A stretch of DNA of 64,000 nt, taken from positions 139,729,429 through 139,793,428 of the forward strand of contig OY821519.1 of NCBI GenBank assembly GCA_963682025.1, given 5' to 3'. Of this stretch, positions 34,976-47,389 are shown piece by piece. The notes beneath the pieces are model-generated. The model did no database searches, was not told where the DNA came from, and worked only from the letters and a program-made list of their open reading frames with translations. How positions within the stretch are numbered: the first letter of the stretch is position 1; the number at the start of each line of letters is the position of its first letter. Made by a program: the position numbers and the translations under genes. Source of the stretch: Cordilura impudica. Its lineage: Eukaryota; Arthropoda; Insecta; Diptera; Scathophagidae.

Positions 34976-35904
34976 AAAACGGAAATAATATTGCCATATT
35001 TTCGAAAATATTAGATTTCAAACCAAAATATGTGATTGTCAATTTGCAGCATACGCTAAACAGGCAAATCATCTCTACGACCTATTTTAAAAGGGATGAT
35101 GTTAACTTATAATAAAATATTAATCATGTTAATTATAAGAAAAAGCCTCGCTGCTAACATTAATGAGAGTTGTTTGGAAAAATTTTTATTTGATTTTTAA
35201 TGTCAAAATTGTAGTATTAACCTCTATATAAATTTCCTCTAAAGTCTAATTTTAAGAATTATAAATGAATAAGTCCATGCACTTTTTATTGTTTTTAAAT
35301 AGTCCGGTTTTTCACCGATTTTAAATACATCCTCAATCTGTATTAAATTCTAATAGAACAGCTTTTTTTTGCATTTACTTAGTTATAGCAGAAAAGTAAC
35401 GTTGCTAATACTATAAATATTTGTACTAAAATAAACAATGCCAATTAGAAAAAATAATTACCATTAAATTTTTTGGCATATGCATAATTTACGTCTAATG
35501 CTAATGAAATTTCAATGTTAATGAAAAATTCTCAAGTTGTGGTGATCGAAAAATAAATTTAATATATTGTATGGTATGGTGTTTCCGTTAAATATGCGTG
35601 ATTTCCCGTACTGGATATCGCCTAAAGTCCTTATGATTGTCAGCTATTAACGGTTAATGAGCATTTCATCATTTTAATTGAGCCACATATAAAAAATAAG
35701 AACTACTGTCAAAAAAAGCTTTTGTTTATATGCATATAATCCATATTAAGCATAAGTATTGAATTTGACTTCAGCAGTACGCTTTTTTGTTTGAGAATCT
35801 CGGTATTCGCAATAATGTTTGTTTCTTAAAAAATCAAAAGCATCTATCTACCCAGTCTAAAATTATTTATTAAAAAAAAAAAACGGCTATCTCCCTCAAT
35901 AATA
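34976..35904. other. No recognisable feature
   Basis: AT-rich, no ORFs with domains and no obvious inverted ends. Confidence 0.5.
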
Positions 35905-36692
35905 TTTTTATACCCTATACCACTATGTGGTTTGGGTATAATGACTTTGTGCTGCTGTTTGTAACAACCAAAAATATTTGACCTAGACCCATCTTTAATT
36001 ATACCGATCGAATCAGAACCACTTTCTGAGTTGATTTAACAATGTCCGTCCGTCCGTCCGTCCGTCCGTCTGTGTGTCCACGTAAAGCTTGTAATCAAAC
36101 TGCAGGTCGCAAATATGAATATCTTTTGATAAAATTTGGTATATAAGCTTTTATCGGCCATGGGATGAACGCTATTGAAATTGGTGAGAATCGGTCCATG
36201 TTCAGACCTAGCCCCCATACAAATTACCCATATGAAATCGACATAAATTGCCATAAGATCCAAATTGTCATATAGATCTTACTCAAATTGGGTTTGTATG
36301 CGTTCATTACATCCATTAATGAGTAGTCCAAAAATGATCCCTATGACCCCATATAGAGCTGCTTCCCGATCTTCACTTAAATCTATTAAAAAACAAAAAT
36401 ATTGCACTGATTCTTCTCAAATTTTGTTTGTATATATTTTTGCAAAATCCAAGAGACTTTACCAAACATGATCAGGATCGGTACATTTTTGGACCAAGTC
36501 CCTATATAGATATAGCATCCGATATGAACTTTTCATATCTGCAGCCAAAAAAATTAATAAAAATCCCACTCAAATTTGGTTTTTGCTTATTTTCTATGTC
36601 CAGTTAGTTGGGCCTAAGAGATAGGGTCTTTAAACGCATGGTATAGGGTATCGTATAGTCGGGCTAGACCGACTATAATTTTCTTACTTGTT
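35905..36692 (-). mobile_element. HINE-A copy j, full length
   Basis: Low end TATACCCTATACCACTATGT, a six-unit GTCC microsatellite near 36044-36070, high end with a slightly altered palindrome (TAGTCGGGCTAGACCGACTA) and TTCTTACTTG. Lies between AT-rich flanks. Confidence 0.9.
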
Positions 36693-37998
36693 TTATAATT
36701 ATCATTTATTAAGACCCATTCAAATTTGACATGTTTACAATATCATGTGTGTATGCACATACATGTGTATGTGTTTGTACTTATATAAGTGTGTGTATGC
36801 ATTTATAGCAATTTTCTTTTAAGAGTACCAAGAGTGTTTGCTACTAAAACAACAACAACAACAGAATGCTATATCTAAAACAGCGTGTCAGCGACAAATG
36901 TAATATAATTTGAGTTAATAACCATCTTAAACCTGGAAGTCTTATAAGAGTTTATGAACACTGAAGATCATTGTACGTTGTTCATATAAAATCTGAGTGT
37001 TTGTAATACAAACTAAAGCATGCGGTTAAATATGCGCTGGCAAGTAAAAGAAAAAATATATTAGCATTTGTAACGGCAGCCGTTTAGACAGCAATAACAA
37101 CATTATGCAGCTGCAATATAAATCGTTTGCTAATAACAACATTTGCTTTCTTTTCTCTCGATCTTTTCATTATTGTGTGTGTGTGTGTGCGATCGTTTTT
37201 TTGTTTGCTCCATAAAACTAGATCACATTTTTATGAAGTTGGTTGGTCGCATGGTTTGGTTTGGTTTGGTTAGTTGGCTTAACGTGTGTGAAGTTTTGTT
37301 GTGTGAAAAACGCACAAGTGAAAATGGTTTGATAAACTTTAGAAAAAGAAAATCTATGAACTTTTTTCCAGTGAATATTTGTTTTAAATAAATGACCAAA
37401 TGCATAGACTTAGGTGGGTTAATTGTGAAGTAACAAAGAACGACCTTAGAAGAAAGCAGCTGTTCAAATATTATTGCCGATACTCGTATTCTACAATCAA
37501 ATTCATACTATTAAATTGAAAGCAATTACAATACAACAAATTTGATGAGTTCAATATATCTGTATTCCTAAAATATCCAAACTAAAAATAAAAAAGGATT
37601 GAAAGCGGAGCAATTTGCTGTGGAATATAAGCAAAATAGATATTAAGTGATTTCATATGAACGAGTGGTTCATTCTCGTATCTTATGGAACAAATTCCAG
37701 TACATGTATACAATAGGTGTAATCCATCTCTGATAAAGTCTATTTTCAGTTTAAAAAAATTATGTAGTGTTATAAATCGCCAATTTTTTGTATTGTTTAC
37801 ACTGGGGAATTGTATCATATTTTTATAATTAAAGATTAAATCCATTAAATGGTTGCATTATATGTCAGTATTGATGAAAAAAGGACACCAAATTAGGCGC
37901 AAAACAAACTGGGCAATGAATTTGCAAAAACATCGCACTTATTTTGTATTTTCTGTCATAAATTTTAATAAAAAATAATTTTATGAGCCAGAAGTTTA
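36693..37998. other. No recognisable gene; small microsatellites
   Basis: Holds (GT)n at 37176-37191, TGGTT repeats at 37253-37271 and (CAA)n near 36849. Frames at 37143-37405 overlap on both strands and reflect these repeats. Confidence 0.5.
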
Positions 37999-38262
37999 AA
38001 TGGATCGACAAGGGGAACAATCTTCAATAGACACTCGTGGCCTTATTAAGCCAACATGAAAGTAGAAAAACGATAAGATATATTGGAAGACTGGTAAACA
38101 GAAGCCACGCCACTATTCATAATGTCGTTAAATGCTATATAAAGTTTCAAGATGTTGCAATATTTTCTGAAGCTGATAAGCGGTATCTGGTAAGAGAAAA
38201 CATCAAAAATAACCCCTAAAGGAATACACATAAAGTAATAAAATTATTTCGAAGCCTTAAAA
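37999..38262 (+). pseudogene. Tc1-like transposase N-terminal fragment
   Basis: Starts MDRQGEQSSIDTRGLI, then after a frameshift reads QHESRKTIRYIGRLVNRSHA and TIHNVVK. A short gap follows, then IFSEADKRYLVRE. This is the paired-like HTH and linker of Tc1 transposases (S-R-x-T-I-H-N-V). No catalytic domain follows. A truncated, dead copy. Confidence 0.8.
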
Positions 38263-39825
38263 TCTGTGGTTTTCTGGAATAACCGCGTATGTCCATTTTT
38301 GTCAGTTTTGACTTAACGATGCCAAATATACTAATTTTTAACGCTCTTTACATGTGTTCAATTTTTTTTTAAATATTGACCATTTCTGAGTTTTGTTCTT
38401 GAAATAACGACGTAACTTAAATATTTATTAAATTCATTTGCAGCGCTAACGACGTATGTCAACCTACGTTTGATCGCTGACAAATTATTTTCTCAGAAAA
38501 TGACACATAGCGACATACCTTGTTATTAATGAAAAAAATGCAAAATAATTTTGGATTATTTTTCAGTTGATAACCACTTATAAAAACTTGTGTGTTTATT
38601 TCTGTTATTTTTGTCACTATTATTCTTAATACGTTGTTAATTCTCATCCTAAGTCCCGTTAACTTTTTGTTGGCGAACAAAAAAATTCATTTTTCAAGCA
38701 ACAACAACTTATGTCTACATGGGTGGTTGCATTGGTAGTTTTCTTTTCAAAGAAAACGACGTTTGTTGAACTTGAGAAAACCATTTTTTTGGGTAGACCA
38801 AAAAAAATTGAAAACGCTGGACTGAATGTACCGTAAATCGATTTGGGAGTATATTGTGTATAATATCCACAATATATTTAGAACGAATTTCTTTTTATTT
38901 TCTTTAAAAGTGTAATTTAATAACAAATGATTAAATTTTATTATATTTGTTAAATTCAGTGAAAAAAAGAAATAAAAATAATAAAAATTACTAACAACTT
39001 CCACTTTTTTAGCTTTGTCAACCAATGGAACCATATGTCCCATGGGAACAAACGAATTTGCAACATCTTATTATTTTTGATAACAGGAAGGATTGGTCCA
39101 TGATATACCAAAATCTGTATATCGTAGGTCGAATAAATAGCGAGAAAATGTTTTTAAATCCGGCCGTGTCGTGTCTTTGATACATTCCACCCGTGTCATA
39201 AACATAATATTATAACCAAGGCTTTGAACATTAAAATGCAAAAGGTTTGATTTCACATTAAAATGTCAACATTTTTTATAATGATGTTCAAAATTAATAA
39301 GATAATTAAAAAATTTTTAGGAATTTTCGTACTTTTAATTGAAAGTAATCTGCATAAATGTAAATATTAAATAATATTATGCTGTTTTTAAATTTTTTTA
39401 GTTGCCAAGAAAACAGTTGCTGGCAACACTGCTCCTTCATTATTCGATATTGGGAATTTATTTATTTTTTGTGTTTAACCCCGCATGATAACAATCCATG
39501 TATGTGTACCAACTTAATTTTTATAAGTGAAAATATAAACTAAAGGAGAATCATAAAAAATAGAATTAATATTTTTCCATTCATGTATGTCTGTATGGAT
39601 GGCTTTCAACGAATACATACAATTATATTTTAGTTTTTGTTGTTTTGGTTATTCTCTTGCTCTAAACCATTCGATGAAATTTACAATAAAAAGCAAGCAA
39701 ACACACATTTGTATGCATCGTCTGATATTTATTTATATGCACATGTTCCTTTACATATAAACTTTTTTTTTACTATTTTTAGTATTTAATGTAGAATTTT
39801 ATCGGATTATCTTTAGATTTTGGTA
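38263..39825. other. No recognisable gene
   Basis: AT-rich. The phrase ACGACGTATGT or similar recurs between 38270 and 38770 (for example near 38448 and 38756), hinting at a decayed repeat, but ends are not definable. Confidence 0.4.
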
Positions 39826-39935
39826 CGAAATTTCTTAGCTATTTGTCCAAATTCAATATCAATCCGACATTTTATAAGGATCATGAACATATTACAAACT
39901 GAATGACAAACTGATATATACATAGAAATAAATTT
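39826..39935 (+). repeat. HINE-B (mini-me) 3' scrap
   Basis: TATAAGGATCATGAACATAT and TACAAACTGAATGACAAACT then GATATATAC follow the order of the mini-me 3' region. The terminal box is lost. Confidence 0.5.
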
Positions 39936-41256
39936 TTTTCTCTAAGTGGAGGCTGTCTGCACTTTTAAATTTGTTCTCCTCAATTTTACTTTATTATCAA
40001 TTGACCACTCGTAAATAAATTCCATCCTTCATTTAGGAATACTCGTATACTAAAAGTACGTATTTAAAAGTTTAATTTACTTGCAGTTGGTTTTGTTTTA
40101 ATTGCTTCTAGAGTCAATAGAAAAAATCTCATTGCACGTGTGGGTTTTTAGAGATTTGCCTACACTTTTTATATTTGTACGAGTAGTTAATAAGTAAAAG
40201 AAGGCAGTTGCAATTTTACACTTGCTCATCCGGTTGACGCCATGTTATCAATATACTCGTACATACATACATACATACATATACATGCAAACTCAGATAC
40301 GAATTGTTTACTGTTGTTGCTATTATTGATGATCACAATTGAACAGCTGCACTATGCATAAAATCCAACAACAGCATGGACAACAAAAGCTTAAGCTACG
40401 ATAAAAGGAAACTTCTACAAATACTCATAGTAGTATTTTATTAAATTGACTTCAATTGCCACAAGAGATGACGACAGTAGTACTTTTCCAATAATGTTGA
40501 CATATGTTCAACAATTGCGAAAGAGATGAAAAATTATAAAAACCTCAATTTGTTAGTTAAATGTTAAACGTGCTCGTACGAAACTGAAAAATAAAAACAT
40601 TTGGATTTCAGTAATGAATCTTCAACTAAGGATGACTAAGAATATGCGTGGCGAGCCCTAAGCTAATGACAACTACGAACTGTGATCGATAAAACTGTAA
40701 CGCGAAAAATATACAATAACTTTTGAACTAAAGCTATTTTAATGAAATCTACGATCTACTTATTAAGAGAAAGTTAATAAAAATTAATTTTTAAATACTA
40801 ACAACTTATAACTTGTTGTTGTAAATGAACTATTTTATTGTACTTTGATTTTTTGAGCAATATAATTTTAATGTTTATTCTTTGTTGTAAAACGTATCCG
40901 TCCAGTTTAACTGAGCATGTAGCGTTATTTTAAATCATAATATCTTAAATGTTTATTAAAACAATACTTTATAGTTTTAAGTTTTTGCATTCAATGTTAT
41001 CTTTATACAGCTGCTTTTGTGATCTAAACTTCTAAGTCTCAATAAAAACTTAAATTAAATTAAATTGTACTTTGCCTGGAATCCCTTATATTTGAGTTTT
41101 ATGGTATTAAGGATTGAAATCGAAAAACTTTAAAATACACAAAATTTAGTAATGAGGAAACCAGTCAACCCAGCGTTTTGATTTTTTTATTAAAATTAAA
41201 TTACATTAAATATTACAAGAGAGGTAATTTTTATAGTTCTAATCACAACTAATGAA
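39936..41256. other. No recognisable gene; (ACAT)n microsatellite
   Basis: AT-rich, with (ACAT)n at about 40260-40281. No domains. Confidence 0.5.
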
Positions 41257-41763
41257 TTTTTTTTTTTTTTTTTGTATACATCCAACACTCAGGGGATGTC
41301 CCCAGTGGTGTGATTCAGACGGTGCCTAAAAGTTTTTGGGTTCGCACAACCGGCTGTGTTTACCAAAATTTAACATGAAATAAAAAGTAAATAATCGCAT
41401 ATGAAATTCAAAAACTATGAAAAAAAAAATAAAAAATAAACAATTGCATAGGAAATTCAAAAATTTTCAACAAAAAAAACTAAACAATCGAATACGAAAT
41501 TCAAATATTTACCGAAGTATGCTTTGAATTTATGGTTTTAAAAAGTTTTCGTGAGTGTGGTCATAAAATTTGTTTTATTATATTACCAGTAAATCTTTTG
41601 GTAGTGTTTGTGATAACAAATTGTATTAAAATTGTAAGTATATATTAATAAATAGTTATTGTTAAATGAATTTTATGAGAAAACAGTTGACGTAAAATTT
41701 ACGTTAAATTGTGTTAGTTTTACTTAATTATATGTTAAATTTCTCAGTAGTATTTTAGCCATC

Positions 41764-42192
41764 ATGAAGCGCGGTGGACAACAAGTTTTGTCTGATTTTT
41801 TTCTAAAGAAGGTGAAGCCTGGTCAAGATATGACGCCAATATCAAACGGGGAATTAAGTAATATTATACAAACAGTAGAAGCAGAATCGCCACATTCAGC
41901 TAATACTGTACAAATCAGTGATCAAATAGTAGAAGTAGAATCGCCACATTCATCTAATACTGTGCAAATCAATGACGAAGTAAAACACAATCTCCCAGAT
42001 TGCTGGAAGCCCTTGCAATTTCAAGATTTTCAGAAGAAATATGATGGGTTGTAAAAAATTGGGTTGTAATTATTGCGCGCAAATAGATGCAATAAAAGCG
42101 AAGGGAATTCATGTATCAGTTGAATGGAAAAGCTGCAATATTGAAGCATCTGGAAAAAATAAAACCATTCAACAAGCATCTCTCCAAAAGAA
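41764..42192 (+). pseudogene. hAT transposase N-terminal part
   Basis: Starts at ATG 41764 with MKRGGQQVLSDFFLKKVKPG. It includes a tandem VEAESPHSANTVQI/VEVESPHSSNTVQI duplication, then WKPLQFQDFQKKYDGL. A one-base frameshift near 42050 leads to CKKLGCNYCAQIDAIKAKGI and SLQKK. The C-x-x-C spacing and K-K-Y-D-x-L resemble the N-terminal zinc-finger-like region of KIAA1586/ZMYM-type hAT transposases; this is recalled similarity, not searched. Reading is cut at 42194 by HINE-A copy k. Confidence 0.7.
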
Positions 42193-42193
42193 A

Positions 42194-42970
42194 ACAAGTA
42201 AGAAAATTATAGTCGGTCTAGACCGACTATACGATACCCTATACCATGCGTTTAGAAACCCTATCTCTTAGGCCCAACTAACTGGACATAGAAAATAAGC
42301 AAAAACCAAATTTGAGTGGGATTTTAATTAATTTTTTTGGCTGCAGATATAAAAAAGTTCATATCGGATGCTATATCTATAAAGGGGGTAGGTCCAAAAA
42401 TGGACCGATCCTGATCATGTTTGGTAAAGTCTCTTGTATTTTGCAAAAATATGTACAAACAAAATTTGAGAAGAATCAGTGCAATATTTTTGTTTTTTAA
42501 TAGATTTAACTGAAGATCGGGAAGCAGCTCTATATGGGGTCAAAGGGATCATTTTTGGACTACTCATTAGTGGATGTAATGAACGCATACAAACCAAATT
42601 TGCGTAAGATCTATATGACAATTTGGATCTTATGGCAATTTATGTCGATTTCATATGGGTAATTTGTATGGGGGCTAGGTCTAAACATGGACCGATTCCC
42701 ACCAATTTCAATAGCGTTCATCCCATGGCCGATAAAAGCTTATATACCAAATTTCATCAAAATATATTCATATTTGCGACCTGCAGTTTGATTACAAGCT
42801 TTACATGGACACACAGACGGACGGACGGACGGACATTGTTAAATCAACTCAGAAAGTGATTCCGATTCGATCGGTATAATTAAAGATGGGTCTAGGTCAA
42901 ATATTTTTGGGTGTTACAAACAGCAGCACAAAGTCATTATACCCAAACCACATAGTGGTATAGGGTATAA
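42194..42970 (+). mobile_element. HINE-A copy k inside the hAT
   Basis: Complete: ACAAGTAAGAAAATTATAGT, intact palindrome, four ACGG units at about 42817-42833, 3' box TGGTATAGGGTATAA. hAT coding lies on both sides, but it does not rejoin in sequence, so the hAT had already lost its middle or lost it at insertion. Confidence 0.9.
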
Positions 42971-43253
42971 AAACATTATCAATACTGTAGCGATTAGTTC
43001 TGCGGAAGCAGAAAGAGAGTTTTCTACAATGAATCTTATATATTCCGAAAAAAGAAACCGTTTAATAGTTCAAATTGTTGCTAATCTCATGGTAATAAAT
43101 TTAATTGGTCTTCCTTTGGATATATGTAACCCTGAACGATTTGTTAAAACGTGGTTGAGGAAGAATCACTCTGCAGATGACAACAGAGTAAAAAAACCTG
43201 CACAAATAAACTATAATGATAATCAAATTGCAATTTGGAAATATTTGAAATAA
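42971..43253 (+). pseudogene. hAT transposase C-terminal dimerisation domain
   Basis: A frame from about 42973 reads NTVAISSAEAEREFSTMNLI, YSEKRNRLIVQIVANLMVIN, LIGLPLDICNPERFVKTWLR and ends DNQIAIWKYLK before TAA (43251-43253). The S-S-A-x-x-E-R-x-F-S-x-x-N block and L-x-x-L-M-x-I-x-x-x-G-P/L-P-L are the hAT C-terminal dimerisation region. It follows HINE-A copy k directly. The catalytic RNase-H core between the N- and C-terminal pieces is missing. Confidence 0.85.
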
Positions 43254-43329
43254 TTCTAAACACTTTATATATATATATCAATAATAACAATCCTGTTTCT
43301 ATTACCTTTTTTAACTGTTTTAATTTAAA

Positions 43330-44092
43330 ACAAGTAAGAAAATTATAGTCGGTCTAGACCGACTATATGATACCCTATACCATGCGTTTGAAAACCCTAT
43401 CTCTTAGGCCCAACTAACTGGACATAGAAAATAAGCAAAAACCAAATTTGAGTGGGATTTTAATTAATTTTTTTGGCTGCAAATATGAAAAAGTTCATAT
43501 CGGATGCTATATCTATATGGGGACTAGGTGCAAAAATGGACCGATCCTGACCATGGTTGGTAACGTCTCTTGTATTTTGCAAAAACATATACAAACAAAA
43601 TTTGAGAAGAATCAGTGCAATATTTTTGTTTTTTAATAGATTTAAGTGAATATCGGGAAGCAGCTCTATATGGGACCAAACGGATCATTTTTGGACTACT
43701 CATTAATGGATGTAATGAACGCATACAAACCCAATTTGAGTAAGATCTATATGACAATTTATGTCGATTTCATAGCGGTAATTTGTATGGGGCCTAGGTC
43801 TGAACATGGACCGAATTTCACCAATTTCAATAGCGTTCATCCCATGGCCGATAAAAGCTTATATACCAAATTTCATCAAAATATATTCATATTTGCGACC
43901 TGCAGTTTGATTAAAAGGTTTACATGGACACACAGACGGACGGACGGACGGACGGACATTGTTAAATCAACTCAAAAAGTGATTCTGATTCGATCGGTAT
44001 AATTAAAGATGGGTCTGGGTCAAATATTTTTGGTTGTTACAAACAGCAGCACAAAGTCATTATACCCAAACCACATAGTGGTATAGGGTATA
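43330..44092 (+). mobile_element. HINE-A copy l inside the hAT
   Basis: Complete copy in the hAT 3' UTR, same orientation as copy k and very similar to it by eye. Ends ACAAGTAAGAAAATTATAGT and GTGGTATAGGGTATAA; four to five ACGG units near 43936. Confidence 0.9.
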
Positions 44093-44210
44093 ATAATATA
44101 TGAAATTAAACAATGAATTGAAATAAAAACGATAACAAATTTTTGATTTTTTTTTACAGCCGGATGCGAACCGGTTGTTAAATATTTTGAATCCCACCAT
44201 TGGATGTCCC

Positions 44211-45985
44211 CTATTAATGCACTGTTCTGATATCAGGAATATATGGTATGGGTATGGGGAAAGAGGGAGTAGTATTTATGGATATTTGACTTGAAGTTAT
44301 CAATAATGTAAGTGACAGGAAAGCCCTCAGCGGGAAGTTTATTCCACATATGGCTTGTGCGGCTAATGAACGAAGTTTCACGGAAATGCGTTGTGAGATC
44401 CACAGGACAATAGAGTGCAAATGGATATGATCTACTAAATGAGCGAGTGATGCGTAGAAAAACATGGGCTCTAGGGATTAGTTCGCTTATCTCAGCAAAA
44501 CACTTCCCATTTTAATATTTATAATAGAGTGTAACACAACCAACATTCCGACGATGCTCCAATGTGTCAATACTAACTAACTCTATATTACTGTCATTGA
44601 AAAGCACCAACGCCCTCCTTTGCACACGGTACAGAAGCTACAAAATAGACTGTGAAGTCCCTGTCCATATGTGGGAGTTGTATTGGATTTTTGGTCGGAT
44701 ACAGGTGGTAACGAGATTAGATGGGGCGAAGTATTTCTTGCACCATTTTAGGAAACCTAGGCACTTGAAAGTTTCTTTCAACAATTGAAAAATGGGTTTA
44801 TTCCAACGGACATTACACTAAATTTTTATGCCCAGAACATCAAGAGCATCTGCTTCATCAATATCTACATCAATACAGACGACATTGATGATTCCATGAC
44901 CCGTCTATGGGCCAATAAACAACATTTGGTCTTACCAGCATTAAAATTGACCATGTTCACTCGATCCCACTCAGAGATTGTTAAAAGGTCTTGATTGAGT
45001 GTGTCATAAATATATTGCGTCATGCTCGCAATCTCCCTAAGGCTTGGCCTTTGATTGAATGAATATGAATGACAAATATTGCTGTCGTCTGCAAAACAGA
45101 AGATAGGATTGGAAGTTTGACTTAGAAGATTATTCAGGAAAATAAGATAAAGTGGAGGAGATAGAACAGAACCTTGAGGTACACCTGCGTTTAACTGCAA
45201 CTCTTTGAATGCCACCCCTTCTAAAACAACACGTATAGTACGATCTCTGAGAAATCTCTATATAAAATGAGAAAAAACATTACCAACATCAAAAGCAATT
45301 AGCTTTGACAAGAGTGCGCTGCGCCATACCCGATCGAAAGCCTTTCACATATCGCTGAATGGACTGACTCCAACGTTCTAAAAGAAGCACCATCAGGTCT
45401 CCCGTAGAACGACTTCTACGAAAGCCATTTAGTCTATCGTTAAGCAATAAGTTGATCTCTACGTAGTTCAGAAGATTTTTACCATGCTCTCCATTTCCTC
45501 TGAAAGCGCAGAGCAAATTGCAATTGGACGGTAATTTTCAGGGTTGTTAGCTGCACTTTTTTTTGGATTTGCTCGATATTGGCAATCATACAATACGAGG
45601 CAGTGGTACTTACACGTTACGAAGTACTCAAAAGGATTGCCAATGGTTGCGATAGCGTCGAAGAACACTGTCTCAGTACCAGTGCTGATATGCCAAGCAT
45701 TCCCGGTGAATTGCTTACTTGAGCTCTGCAAAAACCCTCTTAACAGCACGAGCTCGACAGAAGACCTTCGACATAGTATGAGGTACTCTTTCGAGTTCGG
45801 GCAGTGGTTGATAACATTCCTTCAAGAAAGAATTACTTGCGAATTGTTCAGCCAGAAGGTTAACTTTATCCACCGGGAAATTTTTATGGAAATTTTCGGG
45901 AAACCCCACCCCATTTGCAATTTTATAGTAGTTTCTGTTACTTCTTTTGGAACAGGGACACTTTTTTCGTGCTCTTCAACTTCCT
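44211..45985 (-). pseudogene. LINE family J reverse transcriptase pseudogene
   Basis: Encodes a non-LTR reverse transcriptase, broken into at least four frames. In order: VDKVNLLAEQFASNSFLKEC, RARAVKRVFAELK, NNPENYRPIAICSALSEEME (RT motif 1), LNGFRRSRSTGDLMVLLLER (motif 2), a gap where motif A should be, AGVPQGSVLSPPLYLIFLNN (motif B), PIFCFADDSNICHSYSF (motif C; F-A-D-D catalytic pair), VNFNAGKTKCCLLAHRR (motif D) and a C-terminal NKLPAEGFPVTYIIDNFKSN. The motifs point to the jockey/CR1 group. Endonuclease is missing through 5' truncation. Confidence 0.85.
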
Positions 45986-45990
45986 TTTCC

Positions 45991-46600
45991 TAATATATCT
46001 CCACTGACCTTAGCTCCGGCCAGCTTAGAGAACTTACCTCCCATGTTATAAAAACCAAGTAGTTATTCTTGTACCACTCAAGAGCTTTTTTACCGGGTCA
46101 AAATGTGTAGACATATTATGTCGGCTTATAGAAGGAAGAAGCTTTTTTGCGATAGCTCCTTAATATAAATTTCGGTATACATAAAGCCAACTTTTTGGAA
46201 ACTTCATCTGCTTTCGGGCCCTAAATTAATCTTTAACATTTCCATGAACATTAGCAATCTAAAAATTATGATACGAAAGCTGCCAAAAATATACCACTAT
46301 ATACGTTTCGTCGTCCATTAAGCAGCAGGAGTATTTTTTAAGAAAAATGTTTTCAGCTTCCGTGCTCTGTTTTTGGCCTCTGGATTTTGGACTTTGTGTA
46401 TTTCCAAGCCCGCAGTGGCACTGCTTCTTTGGGCTGCTTTTCTACCGGATCTGTTGGGAGCTTTTTCCATATGTTTTCTATTTCCTTGGCCTTACAAATA
46501 TCATGACTTCCTTTCTTTCTTCCCGAACCAGGATTCCTATCACTGCTCAAATTATCCTGATACTTTGTAATAACATTGGTAACAAGGAACATTTTGTTGG
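45991..46600 (-). pseudogene. Tc1-like family T transposase, copy B
   Basis: Minus strand. VTNVITKYQDNLSSDRNPGS and GRKKGSHDICKAKEIENIWK form the second HTH/linker. After a frameshift near 46340 the core starts LMDDETYIVVYFWQLS (first Asp) with ANVHGNVKD. The distal part reads WYKNNYLVFI and SWPELRSVEIY, the final-Glu region. It stops where the 5'-truncated LINE J begins. Family T also occurs at 17486, 46745 and 56835. Dead copy. Confidence 0.75.
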
Positions 46601-46744
46601 ACCAAGTTTAATTTTATTGAAGATATTTAATAATTTTAGCAAGTTCTTCTATTTCATCGATACAACGATAAATTGATCAAAAAATAATTCAAATAATGCT
46701 TGCGAAAAATGTTAAGAGGAAAAACTTGTGTTAAGATTTGTTCG

Positions 46745-47200
46745 ATCTCATTTCTTATTTGTGTACTAATGATGTAGTATTTCCGAAATGAATAATATAT
46801 TCAAAGCGGTGTATCGGTCGATGGCTAATTTAAGGACAGTTAGGTGGGTTTGATTTACTCGGTACTTCCATTAAAGCTTTTTCCATGCACTCTTTGTTAA
46901 TAGTTCCAGTTATTATAAACAAACTGCTCCTATCTCCACAAGTTAAAATTGTCTGCCAAACTAAACATTTTTAAGGAAAGTTGTCTTATATTTTTTCTGC
47001 CCGAAATATTAATTTCATTTGTATTCCTTCTAGCATCAGCAATATAAAAATTCTGAGCTGAAAGTTGGGAAAAGTTGGCAAGCACATTTGTATCATCTCC
47101 ATTAACTAATGCTCATATTTTCTTATAAATCTTCTAAAGAGTTATTTAGACTGATTTTTTCCTCCTTATAATTTTTCAGTTTGGCAATCTTATGCTCGGT
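46745..47200 (-). pseudogene. Tc1-like family T transposase, copy C
   Basis: Minus strand frames: GDDTNVLANFSQLSAQNFYI then ADARRNTNEI (first-Asp region), FLVWQTILTCGDRSSLFITT with GTINKECMEKALMEV and PSKSNPPNCP, then stops. At about 46735-46765 the terminus, reversed, reads AGATCGAACAAATCTTAACA, like the family-T end. About 150 bp from copy B, same orientation. Confidence 0.75.
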
Positions 47201-47389
47201 TTATTCCGACTCTCTAAAAAAAATGTTTTTTTAATGAAACTCTTTTCAATAGAATTCAAGCGGTAGATGAAACTGGTCAAAACGGCGTTAATAGTTTCTT
47301 ATTCTGATAATTTTCAGCCAGATTTATCATGTGGTTTAATTATTAAAATCGATGGAAGCAAACCACTTATGTTAATTTAAAATTTTTTT

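Larger units (their letters stand above)
41303..44202 (+). mobile_element. hAT transposon with perfect 8-bp target duplication
   Basis: Terminal inverted repeats: left CAGTGGTGTGATTCA, right (reversed) CAATGGTGGGATTCA. Subterminal CAACCGG and GAACCGGTTG motifs follow. The 8-bp GATGTCCC flanks both ends exactly (41295-41302 and 44203-44210). Degenerate ~55-bp direct repeats (ATGAAATTCAAAAA-like) lie at 41370-41510. Removing the two HINE-A insertions leaves about 1.4 kb, so the transposase is internally deleted. Confidence 0.92.
41257..45990 (-). mobile_element. LINE (jockey/CR1-like, family J) copy 1, interrupted by a hAT
   Basis: The 3' poly(A) appears as a T-run at 41257-41273, then 3' UTR CATCCAACACTCAGGGGATG. 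After a 2.9-kb hAT insertion (41303-44202) the same UTR resumes and coding follows on the minus strand up to about 45990, where it is 5'-truncated in the region before RT. The UTR order is confirmed by copies at 25710 and 47390. TSDs for the LINE itself were not found. Confidence 0.85.

Noticed and set aside
37143..37405. Two overlapping frames near a (GT)n tract
   Set aside because: Generated by the microsatellite and TGGTT repeats; no support.
45544..45993. 149-codon plus-strand frame
   Set aside because: Antisense shadow of the family J LINE RT on the minus strand, which has RT motifs.
46347..46676. 109-codon plus-strand frame rich in hydrophobics (membrane-protein look)
   Set aside because: Antisense to family T copy B, whose minus-strand frame has the GSGRKKG linker motif.
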